DNA of 64,000 nucleotides from Liminaster sp964567855 (lineage in GTDB: Bacteria > Bacteroidota > Bacteroidia > Bacteroidales > UBA3663). Shown here one piece after another: positions 35,268 to 45,110 of this stretch. Position 1 is the stretch's first letter, and each line of letters opens with the position of its first letter. The position numbers and the translations under genes were made by a program. Location of the stretch: positions 1-64,000 of the forward strand of contig CAZMOE010000003.1 in the NCBI GenBank assembly GCA_964567855.1. Direction: 5' to 3'. The notes below the pieces were generated by a model. The model was not told where the DNA came from. It saw only the letters and a program-made list of their open reading frames with translations, and made no database searches.

Positions 35268-37241
35268 TCAATGCCTGTCTTCAGCAACAACGCCGTCATA
35301 GATACTTTTGGGAACAACCTCGATGTAGTCAAGTGACATCTCGGCATTGTTATCAAGAACCTGACGCAGGCGGATGTAATAATCATGCTCCGGCTCGAAA
35401 TACTGGGTAACGAGAATGCGACGCAGATTGTTGATAAGATCGCGAGGACTCTCGCTGCCCGGTGTCAGGAAAGAGTCATAAGCTTTCATGAAGCCCTGGT
35501 TACGCAAAGCCTTGTCGTTAGCCTCGATCTCTTCCTCGGAGCCGAGATCTGCATCAGGAATCCAACCGTATTCACCGGCATACTTACGCAAATCGATCGG
35601 AATACCGCAAGGCATATCGCCGGTCAGATTATCATCGAAATAAACCTGGACAACAGTTCTATTCACACCGCAGACATAGCCCAGGCGAACCTCATAGGTT
35701 TGTCCGGCAGGCACCGGCGGAATGCGGAACTTGATATCGAAGTTGTCGAGACACGCGCACATGTCGTCTTCATAACTAAGACACCAGAAGCGGTTGTGCA
35801 CGCCGAAAAATGTCTCGCCTTTGAATATAAAGTTTTTGGTAAAACCGGGCTTGAAACCGGTCATCAGGAAGTTCACGCCGTATGATCCCGGATCGATATT
35901 TCTGGCACCGGCATTCATGAAGTCCGGTGACAAAGTGGTAACGTCCATACGCATGCGGGTATTGAGAACCTGATCGATGGTTTCAGCCTTATTATAGGTC
36001 AGAATCGCATCTATATAATGGTAAACACCATTGAGGGCATCCGTATGTCTTTGAATTTCCGACGGAGCGTAGATACGGGAACCGCGCACCTTAAATTTGG
36101 CGCCCAATCCCTTTCGGTTCACATATTTATTGCCGGCCGCATCACAAATCTGAAGGATCGTATAGGGGCAAAGGGTTTCATAGTATTCCATGATATCCTG
36201 CAAGTCCGTACGGAACCATTTCTTCGTCGGGAAAGGCGAGTCAGTAACCGTAAGGTCGCTATAACTGGCATAACGGTCCAGGATATGATAAGCCACGAAA
36301 CGGTTCAGAGGATTGCGGCGATGAGTAGGATCATTGTCATATTGATTCGCATCGCGCGGGTAGGTATCATCATATATCTTTTTGGCGTAGGCCTTCAAAT
36401 CGGCCAGAGTGTAAATGCCGGCAGCATGGTAAACCGAATCCGGTTCGACAAATACAGTAAACAGAAACTTTCTCTGCTCAGGATATTTCCAATAAACATC
36501 GTTGTTACCGAAAGTCCGGTGATGCGAGCTTCCGGAAACTACAGTAGCAGAGTCGATATCTACAAAATACCGCTCGTCGATATAAGCGACCAAAGAGTCT
36601 GCCAAGCCGGTTTCAACGAGTGCCGCAGCAAACAAAGAGATCGACGTATCCTGCGCAATGACTTCCGGCAAGAAGATGTTACTTGCCGTGATCACGTGGT
36701 TAAGAGTATGTACGACGCCGTTTTCCACAGAGTCATCGCGGGCGATGAGTTCTGCCGTAGAGTTGATCTTGTAGACAATGTTACCGTTATTCGTCGTGCC
36801 GGTATCGCAAGAGAAGGTCAGGTAACGGCCATTCATATTCGTGGTGGGCAACGAACCTTCGCTCAAATCGGTCGTAAAGTAAGCGCTTTTCACAATATGC
36901 GACCATGCAAGAGTGTCGCAATCCGCATCCGACAGATCATCGACAGAATTTCTGCCGGTTTGATGCAGGTAAGAGCGAACTGCGCTATTTGTGGGAGCGA
37001 AACAGGTAAACTCGCCATAGGTAGACAAAAGATCCCAAAGTTCCGCACGATGAAGAACGGCGATAAAATCGCTGAACTTATCATCCCGGTTCTGGAGATA
37101 ATCGGATACCATCTCCCCGGTAAAGGTATAATAGCTGTCATCGGCAAAATCATCGGTGCAGCTGAATCCGATACCGGACAAAGCAACGGCAATCCAGATA
37201 AATGCCCAAGAGCTACGGAATATTTTCATCATGTTTTTCAT
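35268..37241 (-). CDS. Fasciclin (FAS1)-domain lipoprotein B
   Basis: 657 residues (ATG at 37241; another ATG three codons on). The signal peptide ends at GIGFSCTDDFADD, a lipobox plus acidic surface signal. FAS1 domain 1, about 45-220: GEFTCFAPTNSAVRSYL and ENGVVHTLNHVI are textbook FAS1 motifs. A second FAS1 covers about 220-420 (GVYHYIDAIL closes it). The C-terminal region, about 440-650, is a jelly-roll-like domain (AGQTYEVRLGYVCG, MSLDYIEVVPKSIYDG) that looks like a sugar-binding module. It follows the first SusD by 12 bp and precedes fasciclin C by 30 bp. Likely an outer-surface accessory protein of SusCD; the exact ligand is unknown. Confidence 0.82.
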   Translation of the reverse strand: MKNMMKIFRSSWAFIWIAVALSGIGFSCTDDFADDSYYTFTGEMVSDYLQNRDDKFSDFIAVLHRAELWDLLSTYGEFTCFAPTNSAVRSYLHQTGRNSVDDLSDADCDTLAWSHIVKSAYFTTDLSEGSLPTTNMNGRYLTFSCDTGTTNNGNIVYKINSTAELIARDDSVENGVVHTLNHVITASNIFLPEVIAQDTSISLFAAALVETGLADSLVAYIDERYFVDIDSATVVSGSSHHRTFGNNDVYWKYPEQRKFLFTVFVEPDSVYHAAGIYTLADLKAYAKKIYDDTYPRDANQYDNDPTHRRNPLNRFVAYHILDRYASYSDLTVTDSPFPTKKWFRTDLQDIMEYYETLCPYTILQICDAAGNKYVNRKGLGAKFKVRGSRIYAPSEIQRHTDALNGVYHYIDAILTYNKAETIDQVLNTRMRMDVTTLSPDFMNAGARNIDPGSYGVNFLMTGFKPGFTKNFIFKGETFFGVHNRFWCLSYEDDMCACLDNFDIKFRIPPVPAGQTYEVRLGYVCGVNRTVVQVYFDDNLTGDMPCGIPIDLRKYAGEYGWIPDADLGSEEEIEANDKALRNQGFMKAYDSFLTPGSESPRDLINNLRRILVTQYFEPEHDYYIRLRQVLDNNAEMSLDYIEVVPKSIYDGVVAEDRH

Positions 37242-37253
37242 AATGCAAAGGAT

Positions 37254-39023
37254 TTAATCTTTAGAAGAAGTTTCGTTGGTAATATAGGCAGGATTCTGCG
37301 TCAGATGCGGATTGGCATCCAGCTCCCGTTCAGCGTAAGGGAAGAAAAGAGCATCCTGTGAATGAAGTTTGATCTTGATAGCACTGACGTTTTCTTTCTG
37401 TTTTGCGGTCACGGCCTCGATCAATTTGGTATTATCGCCCAAACGAAGAGAAAGGCGGACAAGGTCAAACCAGCGTTTTCCTTCAAAAAGAAGTTCGCGA
37501 CGACGTTCTTTGAAGACAAGATCCCGCATGTTGGAAACATTTTGATAATCGGAGTACTTCAACGTGTCTGCACTGGCCGTTGTAAAATTATTCGCACGAT
37601 TATATACCGTCGACACCATTGTAAAAGCGTTCATCAAATGGTTGACAGGCGTTTCTACGACAGGTTCTTCCGTTTCGGGCGTCTCATCGTCCCCCTCAAT
37701 CTCGCTACCAGTGTTATTGTTCTCCAGTGCAGCCAGTTCTACTTCGGCCTCGGCTCTCATCAGAAAGACATCGGTCAAACGATAAATAATCCAATTGGCA
37801 TAATTGGTAGAACGAAGAATTCTGGTGCTGAAAGTCGGAGCCGTCTTGTTCTTTCCCATAGTAAACGAAACATATTCGCGTACATACTTACGGATAGCAT
37901 AGTAATTACCACGCTCTTCCATAGCTTCGGGGAAACGGCAATCGGTAGGGGCAAAAAGGTCATTATTGCCCTCGTACACTCCGGTAGCCATCAGTTCCGA
38001 AGCCGCCACAGAACCAATGCTACTATTGGCAGCGCCATAATAGGAACTAACAAGTTCGTTCTTCACCGCCTGATTTTCCTGATAGTAAAGTTCAAAAATG
38101 CTCTCGAAAGAATTACCGGTGCCGAAAATCCGATTATAAGCAGTACCGGCAGTATTTCCGCTGGGCTGTTCAAGAATCAACGGATATTTATCCCGGAACA
38201 ATTCAATATCTTCGGCCATTAAATCCTCCAATAACTCCTCATAACGATCGCGTTTATAATCGAGAACACGGTCGCAGTAGGATATACACTGTTCGTATTG
38301 ACCGTCCCACAGATAAAGATCTGCCAAAAGGGCGTAGACAAAGCAAGTTGTCACGCGGCTGGTATTGGCCGCATCATAGAAAGGATATCCCTGATCGGGA
38401 TAAAGCCGCAACACATCACCTTTGACAGCTTCCAGGTCGGCAATCAGAAGCCGGAGCACCTCTTTAAACGGTGTCGGAGGAACCTGATAGTCTTTCTGGA
38501 TGTTGCCGTCATTCAACGACGGAGTGGTTACATAAGGAATATCCCGGAATGTGCGCACCAGGTAAAAATAACACAAAGTCCTGAGAGCAGTAACCTCCGC
38601 AATGGCGGCTTTCAGCTCCGACTCGGTGAAATTCGGATCCTTGTCGGCCACTTCCGGTGCATACTTGATAACGGTATTACAACGATTGATAACCTGATAG
38701 AAACATTCCCAAGTCATCCAACCGTTCGTCTCCAATATATTCTCCTTCAGAATCTGCTGATCCGACCAGCTTGTAGAACTGCTGGTCGTAACATTATCGG
38801 ATCGCATTTCTCCCCAGACAAACATGCGCTTCACACAATCCACCGACTCCAATCCGGAGTAGCAGCCGTAAACCGCACTTTCCACATCAGACTTCTCCGT
38901 CCAATAGTTTTCCTTTACGATTTCATTCATCGGTGTAAGTTCCAGAAAATCGTCACAGGCCGATAAGAAAATACCACCTGCGATTCCCATTACACCTATC
39001 GCGATATGCTGTATCTTTTTCAT
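37254..39023 (-). CDS. SusD-family glycan-binding lipoprotein, first pair
   Basis: 589 residues with lipobox and acidic export signal (IFLSACDDFLELTP). RagB/SusD features are plain: KENYWTEKSDVESAVYGCY, LRTLCYFYLVRTFRDIPYV, VFLMRAEAEVELA and the C-terminal KERRRELLFEGKRWFDLVR. An acidic/Thr insertion (about 420-450, GSEIEGDDETPETEEP) lies in the loop region. It starts 11 bp after its SusC. It presumably forms the lid of the first transporter. Confidence 0.96.
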   Translation of the reverse strand: MKKIQHIAIGVMGIAGGIFLSACDDFLELTPMNEIVKENYWTEKSDVESAVYGCYSGLESVDCVKRMFVWGEMRSDNVTTSSSTSWSDQQILKENILETNGWMTWECFYQVINRCNTVIKYAPEVADKDPNFTESELKAAIAEVTALRTLCYFYLVRTFRDIPYVTTPSLNDGNIQKDYQVPPTPFKEVLRLLIADLEAVKGDVLRLYPDQGYPFYDAANTSRVTTCFVYALLADLYLWDGQYEQCISYCDRVLDYKRDRYEELLEDLMAEDIELFRDKYPLILEQPSGNTAGTAYNRIFGTGNSFESIFELYYQENQAVKNELVSSYYGAANSSIGSVAASELMATGVYEGNNDLFAPTDCRFPEAMEERGNYYAIRKYVREYVSFTMGKNKTAPTFSTRILRSTNYANWIIYRLTDVFLMRAEAEVELAALENNNTGSEIEGDDETPETEEPVVETPVNHLMNAFTMVSTVYNRANNFTTASADTLKYSDYQNVSNMRDLVFKERRRELLFEGKRWFDLVRLSLRLGDNTKLIEAVTAKQKENVSAIKIKLHSQDALFFPYAERELDANPHLTQNPAYITNETSSKD

Positions 39024-39034
39024 AGCTTAATAGA

Positions 39035-42000
39035 TTAGAATTGAACGGTCAAACCAACAGAATAAGATTTTGCGCGAGGTGTCTGCGCGTTGTCATAAAC
39101 GACACCATAGCCACCGTAATTAACCTCCGGATCGGCACCCGAATACTTGGTAAGACAGAAGACATTGCTGCCGCTCACATAGAAACTCAGCTGCGAAAGA
39201 CCATAGCGCTTGATGTATTTCGGATTCAGCGAATACGAAATAATAGAATAGTTCAGTCGGAGGAAGGAACCGTCCTCTACAAAACGGTCGCTGCCCAGCC
39301 AGTTATAGCCGTACTGATATGCCGCACGCGGTATCTCCGTGATATCGCCTTCGACACGCCAACGCCAGTTGACCGCCTTCGACTGATTATTATTGTCGTA
39401 CATACTCTCTGCCAGCATGCGCGCGCGGTTAATTACCTTGTTCCCATAACGGAAGTTGAACTGATTGTTCCAAGAGAGGCGCTTCCAAGAGAGTTTGAAG
39501 CCGAATCCGCCGGTAAATTTCGGCAAAGAACTGCCTAAGTAGACGATATCCAGTTCATTGATATTACCATCATGATTGATGTCTTCGTAAACGGCATCGC
39601 CGCCGGTGAATTCATATTCGGCAGAGGTGCCATAGGCGAAATACATAGGCTTGGTATGACCGTGTTCGTCGCGTACCACTTCGCCGGAAGCATTACGCAC
39701 AATAGGGGCGTTGGGTCCGCTGACGCCGACAACCTCGGTCTCCGAGAATTTGGAGTACTGATAAACGCCTTTATAACGGAAACCATACATAGAGCCGAAA
39801 GGATTGTCGAGTTGGACACGAGTCAGATAAGAGCCGTTCCTATAATCGAAATCTTTGTTCAAACTTTCCAGAATGGTCTTGTCCATTTTGGTAATTTCAT
39901 TATGGTTATTGGCGAAAGTGACGTTCAAATCCATGCCGACGGGGCCGAATTTGATCAGACGATTGGTATTAATATTGAATTCCCAACCGTTATTACGCAT
40001 GTTGCCGGCATTTTTAAATTCCAACTGAGAGAAACCGGACGATCCGGGGATCGCATAGTTCAGCATCAGCAGGTCACGCGTCATTTGCGTGTACACATTC
40101 ACATCCGCCGTCAGCTTATGATCGAAGAATGCAAGATCCATACCGAGATTATAGCTCTCCTTCTCCTCCCATTTCAGGTTACTCAACGCAATATTGTTCG
40201 GATAGATCGCGGCATTGCCCATATAGGAGGCTGTCGAAGCATATTTGGCAAAGAACAGGTTGTCCCGCGACGGCTGATTGCCCACAATACCCCAACCCGG
40301 TCGGATCGCCAGCATGGAAAGCCACTTGATGTTCTTCATCCACTCTTCGTCCGAAATATTCCAACGGAACGACACACCCGGGAAGTTTCCCCACCGGCTG
40401 TCTTTACCGAACTTGGTAGATCCGTCACGCCGCAGCGAAAGATCGAAGATATAACGTCCCTTAAATGCATAGTGCATGGAGGTCGTAAAATAGAGACTGC
40501 GCCATTCACTTGCTCCAGTCGAAAAATCTGATCCTATCACGCCATCGGCAGACGAGGACTGGATATTTCCTGTCGGCAGACCGTAAACACTCTGGGTCTG
40601 CGATTTTGAAGTTCCGCTCGTCAACTGCCCACGAACCATCGCCATAAACGAATGGTCGGGGTTAGAGAAGTGAGGCTGGAACGTCACCGTATGAGTAGTC
40701 GTTACAGCAAAACTTTTATACGAATTAGAATAAGAGCGGTTATTGTTCGTATCATGCCAGGGCTTTGTCACCAAGCTGGAGGGATAGAACGTATCGTTAT
40801 ACTTATTAAATATAGAGAACGTAATCTTTCCGTCATATTTCAAACGGGTCTTATCTGGATCCACACCGAGCAAATCGTACTGAAGAATGAACTCCGGCTG
40901 GATGTTATAGGTTTTCTCCCTGTTGACAGCCTCTTTAGCTATCGCGATCGGATTGACATACAACTTCTGGTCTTTGTCAAAATTGGGAGTTGCGTCGTCC
41001 GGCATATGATAGAACCGGCCCGTAGAACCGTTTTCATCTTCTTCATAAATAGCAAGGTTCGGCATCTTCACGTTAGCCAAAGCCAAAAGACTGTAACGGT
41101 TGTTATTGATCGTGGGCTCATAATTCTTCTGGTTATCGACATAGGTCAAGTTATAGTTGGCCGAGATCTTGATACGTTTGGAAACGAAATAATCCAAGGC
41201 CGTACGAGTCGTAAAGCGGTTCAGCTTCTGCTCGATGATGGAACCCGTCTGATTGTCATAACCGGCCGAAACGCGGAAATTAGCTTTCTCGCCACCACCC
41301 GTGATACTGAGATAATGCTTTTGTTCAAGACCCATCTGCTTGACAGCCTTTCTCCAGTCGGTATCATTGTCATACATACGCCAGTCGGCAAACTCCGCAT
41401 CGGAATGCAGATAATTGATTTCCGGGATATCGGCCGCATCGTCACTGAGTCTGGGATTGAAATAGGCCTCTTTCAAATACATTGTATATTCGCCGCCGTT
41501 CATCAGCTTAATGCCTTCGGGCTGCCAGGTCATGTTGGCACGATAAGAATAGGTAACTTTAGTCGCACCACGGGCGCCGCGGCGAGTCTTGATCTCGATA
41601 ACACCGTTGGCTCCCTGAGAACCCCAGATAGCCGTAGCTGCAGCATCTTTCAATACATTGATACTCTCGATATCTTCCGGATTGACGCTCAACAATTCGG
41701 CAAATTTATCTTCCGTGGCATTGGCGAAGTCAAAATCCTTATTATAATCGGATTCCCACACATTACCGTCCACTACCACCAGCGGTTCGGTATTTCCGTT
41801 AATGGAAGAAACACCGCGCAAGCGCATGGAAGTTCCGGCACCCAGGTTACCGCTCGACATCACAATATCCAGACCGGCAATACGCCCCTGCAAGGCCTCA
41901 TCGATAGAGGTGACACCCATACCTTCGAACTCGGCGGCATCAATCCTCTGGCTGACGATAGACAACTCGCGCTGCGGAATATCCAAACCGCTGCCGCCGC

Positions 42001-42358
42001 TCTTTTTCGCCTCACTGATAACGACCTCCTGCAACTGGGTTTCCTCGCTGCTCAGGAAGATTTTATAGACTTTTCCCTTGATAGGAATGATCTGTGTCTT
42101 ATATCCGATATAGGAAATCTTAAGGCGATCCTCAGGATTCTTGATCTGGAACGAGAAATTACCATTGATATCGGTTATACCGCCGGCCATGACCCGGTTA
42201 TCCTTGCTGATCTCGATAACATTGACACCAGCCAACGGCCCCATATCATCTTCAAGCGTACCGCTGATAAGGTCTCCGGCATTTTGCGCCCATAAGGCTC
42301 CCCCCGTCAGACATACGGTTCCAGCCGTCCACAGACAACGCAATATTTTATTTTCCAT
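39035..42358 (-). CDS. SusC-family TonB-dependent transporter, first pair
   Basis: 1107 residues: signal peptide, carboxypeptidase-regulatory-like domain (ISGTLEDDMGPLAGVNVI), a TonB-box-like TQLQEVVISEA, plug with EALQGRIAGLDIV, SSINGNTEPLVVVDGNVW and NVLKDAAATAIWGSQGANGV, then the barrel ending SYSVGLTVQF with the C-terminal Phe needed for outer-membrane insertion. All SusC hallmarks are intact. It lies 18 bp after fasciclin A and 11 bp before SusD, so the block is one operon. It probably imports large arabinoxylan oligosaccharides; specificity is not visible. Confidence 0.97.
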   Translation of the reverse strand: MENKILRCLWTAGTVCLTGGALWAQNAGDLISGTLEDDMGPLAGVNVIEISKDNRVMAGGITDINGNFSFQIKNPEDRLKISYIGYKTQIIPIKGKVYKIFLSSEETQLQEVVISEAKKSGGSGLDIPQRELSIVSQRIDAAEFEGMGVTSIDEALQGRIAGLDIVMSSGNLGAGTSMRLRGVSSINGNTEPLVVVDGNVWESDYNKDFDFANATEDKFAELLSVNPEDIESINVLKDAAATAIWGSQGANGVIEIKTRRGARGATKVTYSYRANMTWQPEGIKLMNGGEYTMYLKEAYFNPRLSDDAADIPEINYLHSDAEFADWRMYDNDTDWRKAVKQMGLEQKHYLSITGGGEKANFRVSAGYDNQTGSIIEQKLNRFTTRTALDYFVSKRIKISANYNLTYVDNQKNYEPTINNNRYSLLALANVKMPNLAIYEEDENGSTGRFYHMPDDATPNFDKDQKLYVNPIAIAKEAVNREKTYNIQPEFILQYDLLGVDPDKTRLKYDGKITFSIFNKYNDTFYPSSLVTKPWHDTNNNRSYSNSYKSFAVTTTHTVTFQPHFSNPDHSFMAMVRGQLTSGTSKSQTQSVYGLPTGNIQSSSADGVIGSDFSTGASEWRSLYFTTSMHYAFKGRYIFDLSLRRDGSTKFGKDSRWGNFPGVSFRWNISDEEWMKNIKWLSMLAIRPGWGIVGNQPSRDNLFFAKYASTASYMGNAAIYPNNIALSNLKWEEKESYNLGMDLAFFDHKLTADVNVYTQMTRDLLMLNYAIPGSSGFSQLEFKNAGNMRNNGWEFNINTNRLIKFGPVGMDLNVTFANNHNEITKMDKTILESLNKDFDYRNGSYLTRVQLDNPFGSMYGFRYKGVYQYSKFSETEVVGVSGPNAPIVRNASGEVVRDEHGHTKPMYFAYGTSAEYEFTGGDAVYEDINHDGNINELDIVYLGSSLPKFTGGFGFKLSWKRLSWNNQFNFRYGNKVINRARMLAESMYDNNNQSKAVNWRWRVEGDITEIPRAAYQYGYNWLGSDRFVEDGSFLRLNYSIISYSLNPKYIKRYGLSQLSFYVSGSNVFCLTKYSGADPEVNYGGYGVVYDNAQTPRAKSYSVGLTVQF

Positions 42359-42376
42359 TGTTATTCCGATTTTACG

Positions 42377-44950
42377 TTATTGATTATAATGCCTGCACTG
42401 GCTGGCTTTAAAGAAGAGCGGACCATCTATCAGATGCACTGCAGCAAACGCCGAAGTCGAAAGAGAAGATGAAGACAACTGATATTCCCGCACAGCGATA
42501 TTATATAGTTCCGGATTGTCCGTCAGAACATGACGCGGATTGCCAAGCATATCCGTCACTGTCAATGATTCCGGTGTCATGCGAGCGGTCACCGTATAGA
42601 ACTTATTGGTCTGGAGATTCATGATGGAGGTTTCATAGTTTCTTTCGAAATCATCCGTTCCGCCTTCATTAGCATAGTCCATATTGATAAAGAGAGAATT
42701 GTCCTGTACATGATAACGCACGAAATTGTTGATCAGCGTCTTCATACTGTCGATATATTCCTCCGGTACGTTGGGATCCTCTTCCATCAAAGCGATTCGC
42801 TCCCATGTCGGAAGGTCTCCGCCGCGGATCAACCTCTCCAGGCTCTCGTTCGTAGGCACATAAACCGTATAATGATAGTTGTTGAAACTGCTTACATTAC
42901 CATTCTGGCTACCGCAGATGCTACCGTTACGGGAGGTCTCATGCAATTCACTGCCCACCAGCAACTCGTAGAAGACAGAAAACTCCTCATGACCGTCCAG
43001 CACATCGAAGACACTGCGATTCGTTGTCAGCAAAGGCTCGTCGGCAAGGATGTAGGTCTTGCCGTTACCCTCCTTAGATTCATCATAAATCTGCGCGACA
43101 GGGATCTCCCGGTTGCGATCCAGCTGATAGGTTCCCTGCACAGCCGTAATCTGACCACCCTCGTTCTTGACACGGACAACACCGCCGTTCTTAGTACGAT
43201 AGTAAAGCTTTCCGCTTTCGATATTACCCACTACGATATGATTGTCGAGGACATCCTCCAGACGGTTTTTCAAAACAAAGTAATCTTTAACCTCTCCGAT
43301 ACTGTCCCCGATCTGACCGGTCTCCACATCATACTCAAAAACAGAGGCCCACACGCGTTCACTTTCCACTTCGGCCTCTTTCTTATAATGGAACCGATAA
43401 AGCTGCGTCTTGGACTGACCGTAAGAAACCGGGTCGACATAAGTCAGCATCGCATCGTTGGTCGGGATGAAAAGGCTGTAATAGGCATCCAGCGAGTTAA
43501 GATAAGAACCATACTGGAATTGTTCAATGGCCCAGTAGAAGATCTTCATCGTCTCATTGATAAGGGCAGGGAAAGAAACAGAAATATATTCCGTCGGACT
43601 GAAAACCTTATTGGTCAAATAAATGGCACCGTTGCAACCGAGCAGTACACTATCCACATCCTCGATGGTAATTCCCATCGGATCCTGGGTGGAGTTGACA
43701 ATCCCATCGAACTTGCTGGGGACAGAAGCGATGAAAGAATTGAGCATATTGTTGTTGATCAGCTTGGCGATAACATGATCCGGAATAGAATCCCAGCATC
43801 CGTAATAATCTTTAAGAACACGGCCTACACCGTTATTCCAATATTCCTCGATGGCCTTATCGGTCGGAACCAGCATAACGCCCATGTTTTCCTGCATAGC
43901 GACGGTAGCGGAAATGGCATTCGGATCGTCAGAATAGAAACTGTTCCATCCCGGATCGAACTTAAGAGTCGCATCCACGGCAGTACCATCCGGCAAAGAA
44001 AGCACGCCTCCTCCGGCAGAGCGCTTGGAGAAATAACGCTTCTGGAATACGGAATCCACAGAGGTACCGTATTCATAATTATAATTATTGGTCGCATCGC
44101 GGCCGATATAATAGGGAGCGCTGAAACGTTCCAGCAGGCGACTGAAAATAGTTGTGTTCGACCGAGTGCGGATGATTTCCGCCATGTTGTCAAGCGGTAG
44201 CAGAACATCCTCAACGCGATGAATGAAACCGTTGGCACAACGGATATTCGGTTCGACGATATCAATACCGTTTACACCGGCATCACCGGGCTGGCGGTTG
44301 ATCCTGTTATTAAACAGGAAATTGACATCTTCATTGGTAATACGATTGCGCGACAGGAAAGCCTCTACAAAGAACGAAATAGGCACCGTCGACATATCTT
44401 TCATACAAACCAGTTCCTTGTTATTCTCCCGATAATAAGACCAACCGGAAGCATTGTCAGGCATTTCTTCCGGTTTGATCACCGGCACCGTATCATAGAC
44501 AGATACCGCTGTCGACCGTCTCATGCAATTACCCTCAACCGGGCCGGATGCTCCCGACGTACTGGAAAGAGACATGATCTGAAGGGAATTATCAACCATC
44601 GAAGAATACAGCAGGATCTTCTTCTGCGCCAGTGACAGGTCCTCATACCGATGGACACCCCATTTATTGTTCTGATAAAAACGATCAAACGATTCGTCGT
44701 TGGCAACGAACATCGTTTTACTGCTTTTACCGGAAAGGGCCTCTTCATACCCCAAATCTTTGATCAATCTGGTAAAATCCGAATAATCGTTATTCTCCAG
44801 ATAAGAATAAAGGGTTGCCCCGAAGCCGGGTGGCAGCTTCTCATCGAGATCATACTCATCTTCGCAAGCGAAGAAAACACCCGATATCAGAAGTGCGCCG
44901 CCACAGAGCAAGGCTCTGGCAAACCGATTTCCAAACGTTTGTTTTTCCAT
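42377..44950 (-). CDS. Fasciclin (FAS1)-domain lipoprotein A, multi-domain
   Basis: 857 residues and the first gene of the uptake operon. The signal peptide ends VFFACEDEYDLDEKL: lipobox followed by four acidic residues in six, a strong surface-export signal. At least three FAS1 units are visible: about 45-270 (KTMFVANDESFDRFY; CANGFIHRVEDVLLPL), about 280-640 (GVMLVPTDKAIEEYW and YYSLFIPTNDAMLTYV, which may be two units) and about 690-850 (YTVYVPTNESLERLI). Being first in the operon, before SusC, is unusual for an accessory protein. No catalytic motif is seen. Role inferred: surface binding or scaffolding of xylan at the SusCD complex. Confidence 0.82.
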   Translation of the reverse strand: MEKQTFGNRFARALLCGGALLISGVFFACEDEYDLDEKLPPGFGATLYSYLENNDYSDFTRLIKDLGYEEALSGKSSKTMFVANDESFDRFYQNNKWGVHRYEDLSLAQKKILLYSSMVDNSLQIMSLSSTSGASGPVEGNCMRRSTAVSVYDTVPVIKPEEMPDNASGWSYYRENNKELVCMKDMSTVPISFFVEAFLSRNRITNEDVNFLFNNRINRQPGDAGVNGIDIVEPNIRCANGFIHRVEDVLLPLDNMAEIIRTRSNTTIFSRLLERFSAPYYIGRDATNNYNYEYGTSVDSVFQKRYFSKRSAGGGVLSLPDGTAVDATLKFDPGWNSFYSDDPNAISATVAMQENMGVMLVPTDKAIEEYWNNGVGRVLKDYYGCWDSIPDHVIAKLINNNMLNSFIASVPSKFDGIVNSTQDPMGITIEDVDSVLLGCNGAIYLTNKVFSPTEYISVSFPALINETMKIFYWAIEQFQYGSYLNSLDAYYSLFIPTNDAMLTYVDPVSYGQSKTQLYRFHYKKEAEVESERVWASVFEYDVETGQIGDSIGEVKDYFVLKNRLEDVLDNHIVVGNIESGKLYYRTKNGGVVRVKNEGGQITAVQGTYQLDRNREIPVAQIYDESKEGNGKTYILADEPLLTTNRSVFDVLDGHEEFSVFYELLVGSELHETSRNGSICGSQNGNVSSFNNYHYTVYVPTNESLERLIRGGDLPTWERIALMEEDPNVPEEYIDSMKTLINNFVRYHVQDNSLFINMDYANEGGTDDFERNYETSIMNLQTNKFYTVTARMTPESLTVTDMLGNPRHVLTDNPELYNIAVREYQLSSSSLSTSAFAAVHLIDGPLFFKASQCRHYNQ

Positions 44951-44997
44951 GTTTATGTATATTTACTTTATTAGATTCAAGTACGATATTACATCGG

Positions 44998-45105
44998 CAA
45001 AGATAGGCTCCCTGCACTCAACTTTATTTCATTATTGATATATACCCTTTTACGGTTGAAACATCTTTCTAATTTTTGTAACTAAAAATAAAAAATTTGA
45101 AACAT
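44998..45105 (-). promoter_or_regulatory. Uptake-operon promoter with two operator copies
   Basis: -7 box TATCTTTG at 44998-45005, 48 bp before the fasciclin A start. Upstream on the minus strand is a proximal copy: ATGTTTC (45058-45064), 16 bp, ATATC (45037-45041), exactly 31 bp from the -7 box. A second, better copy lies further out: ATGTTTC (45099-45105), 16 bp, GTTAC (45078-45082). The two ATGTTTC halves are 41 bp apart. Confidence 0.6.
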
Positions 45106-45110
45106 CTGTT

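Noticed and set aside
36018..37361. 447-codon plus-strand open frame opposite fasciclin B
   Set aside because: Antisense artefact; crosses the boundary of two real genes and has no start context.
40652..42295. 547-codon plus-strand open frame opposite SusC
   Set aside because: Antisense to a full-length SusC with intact plug motifs; the translation has no family motif and is an antisense artefact of codon bias.
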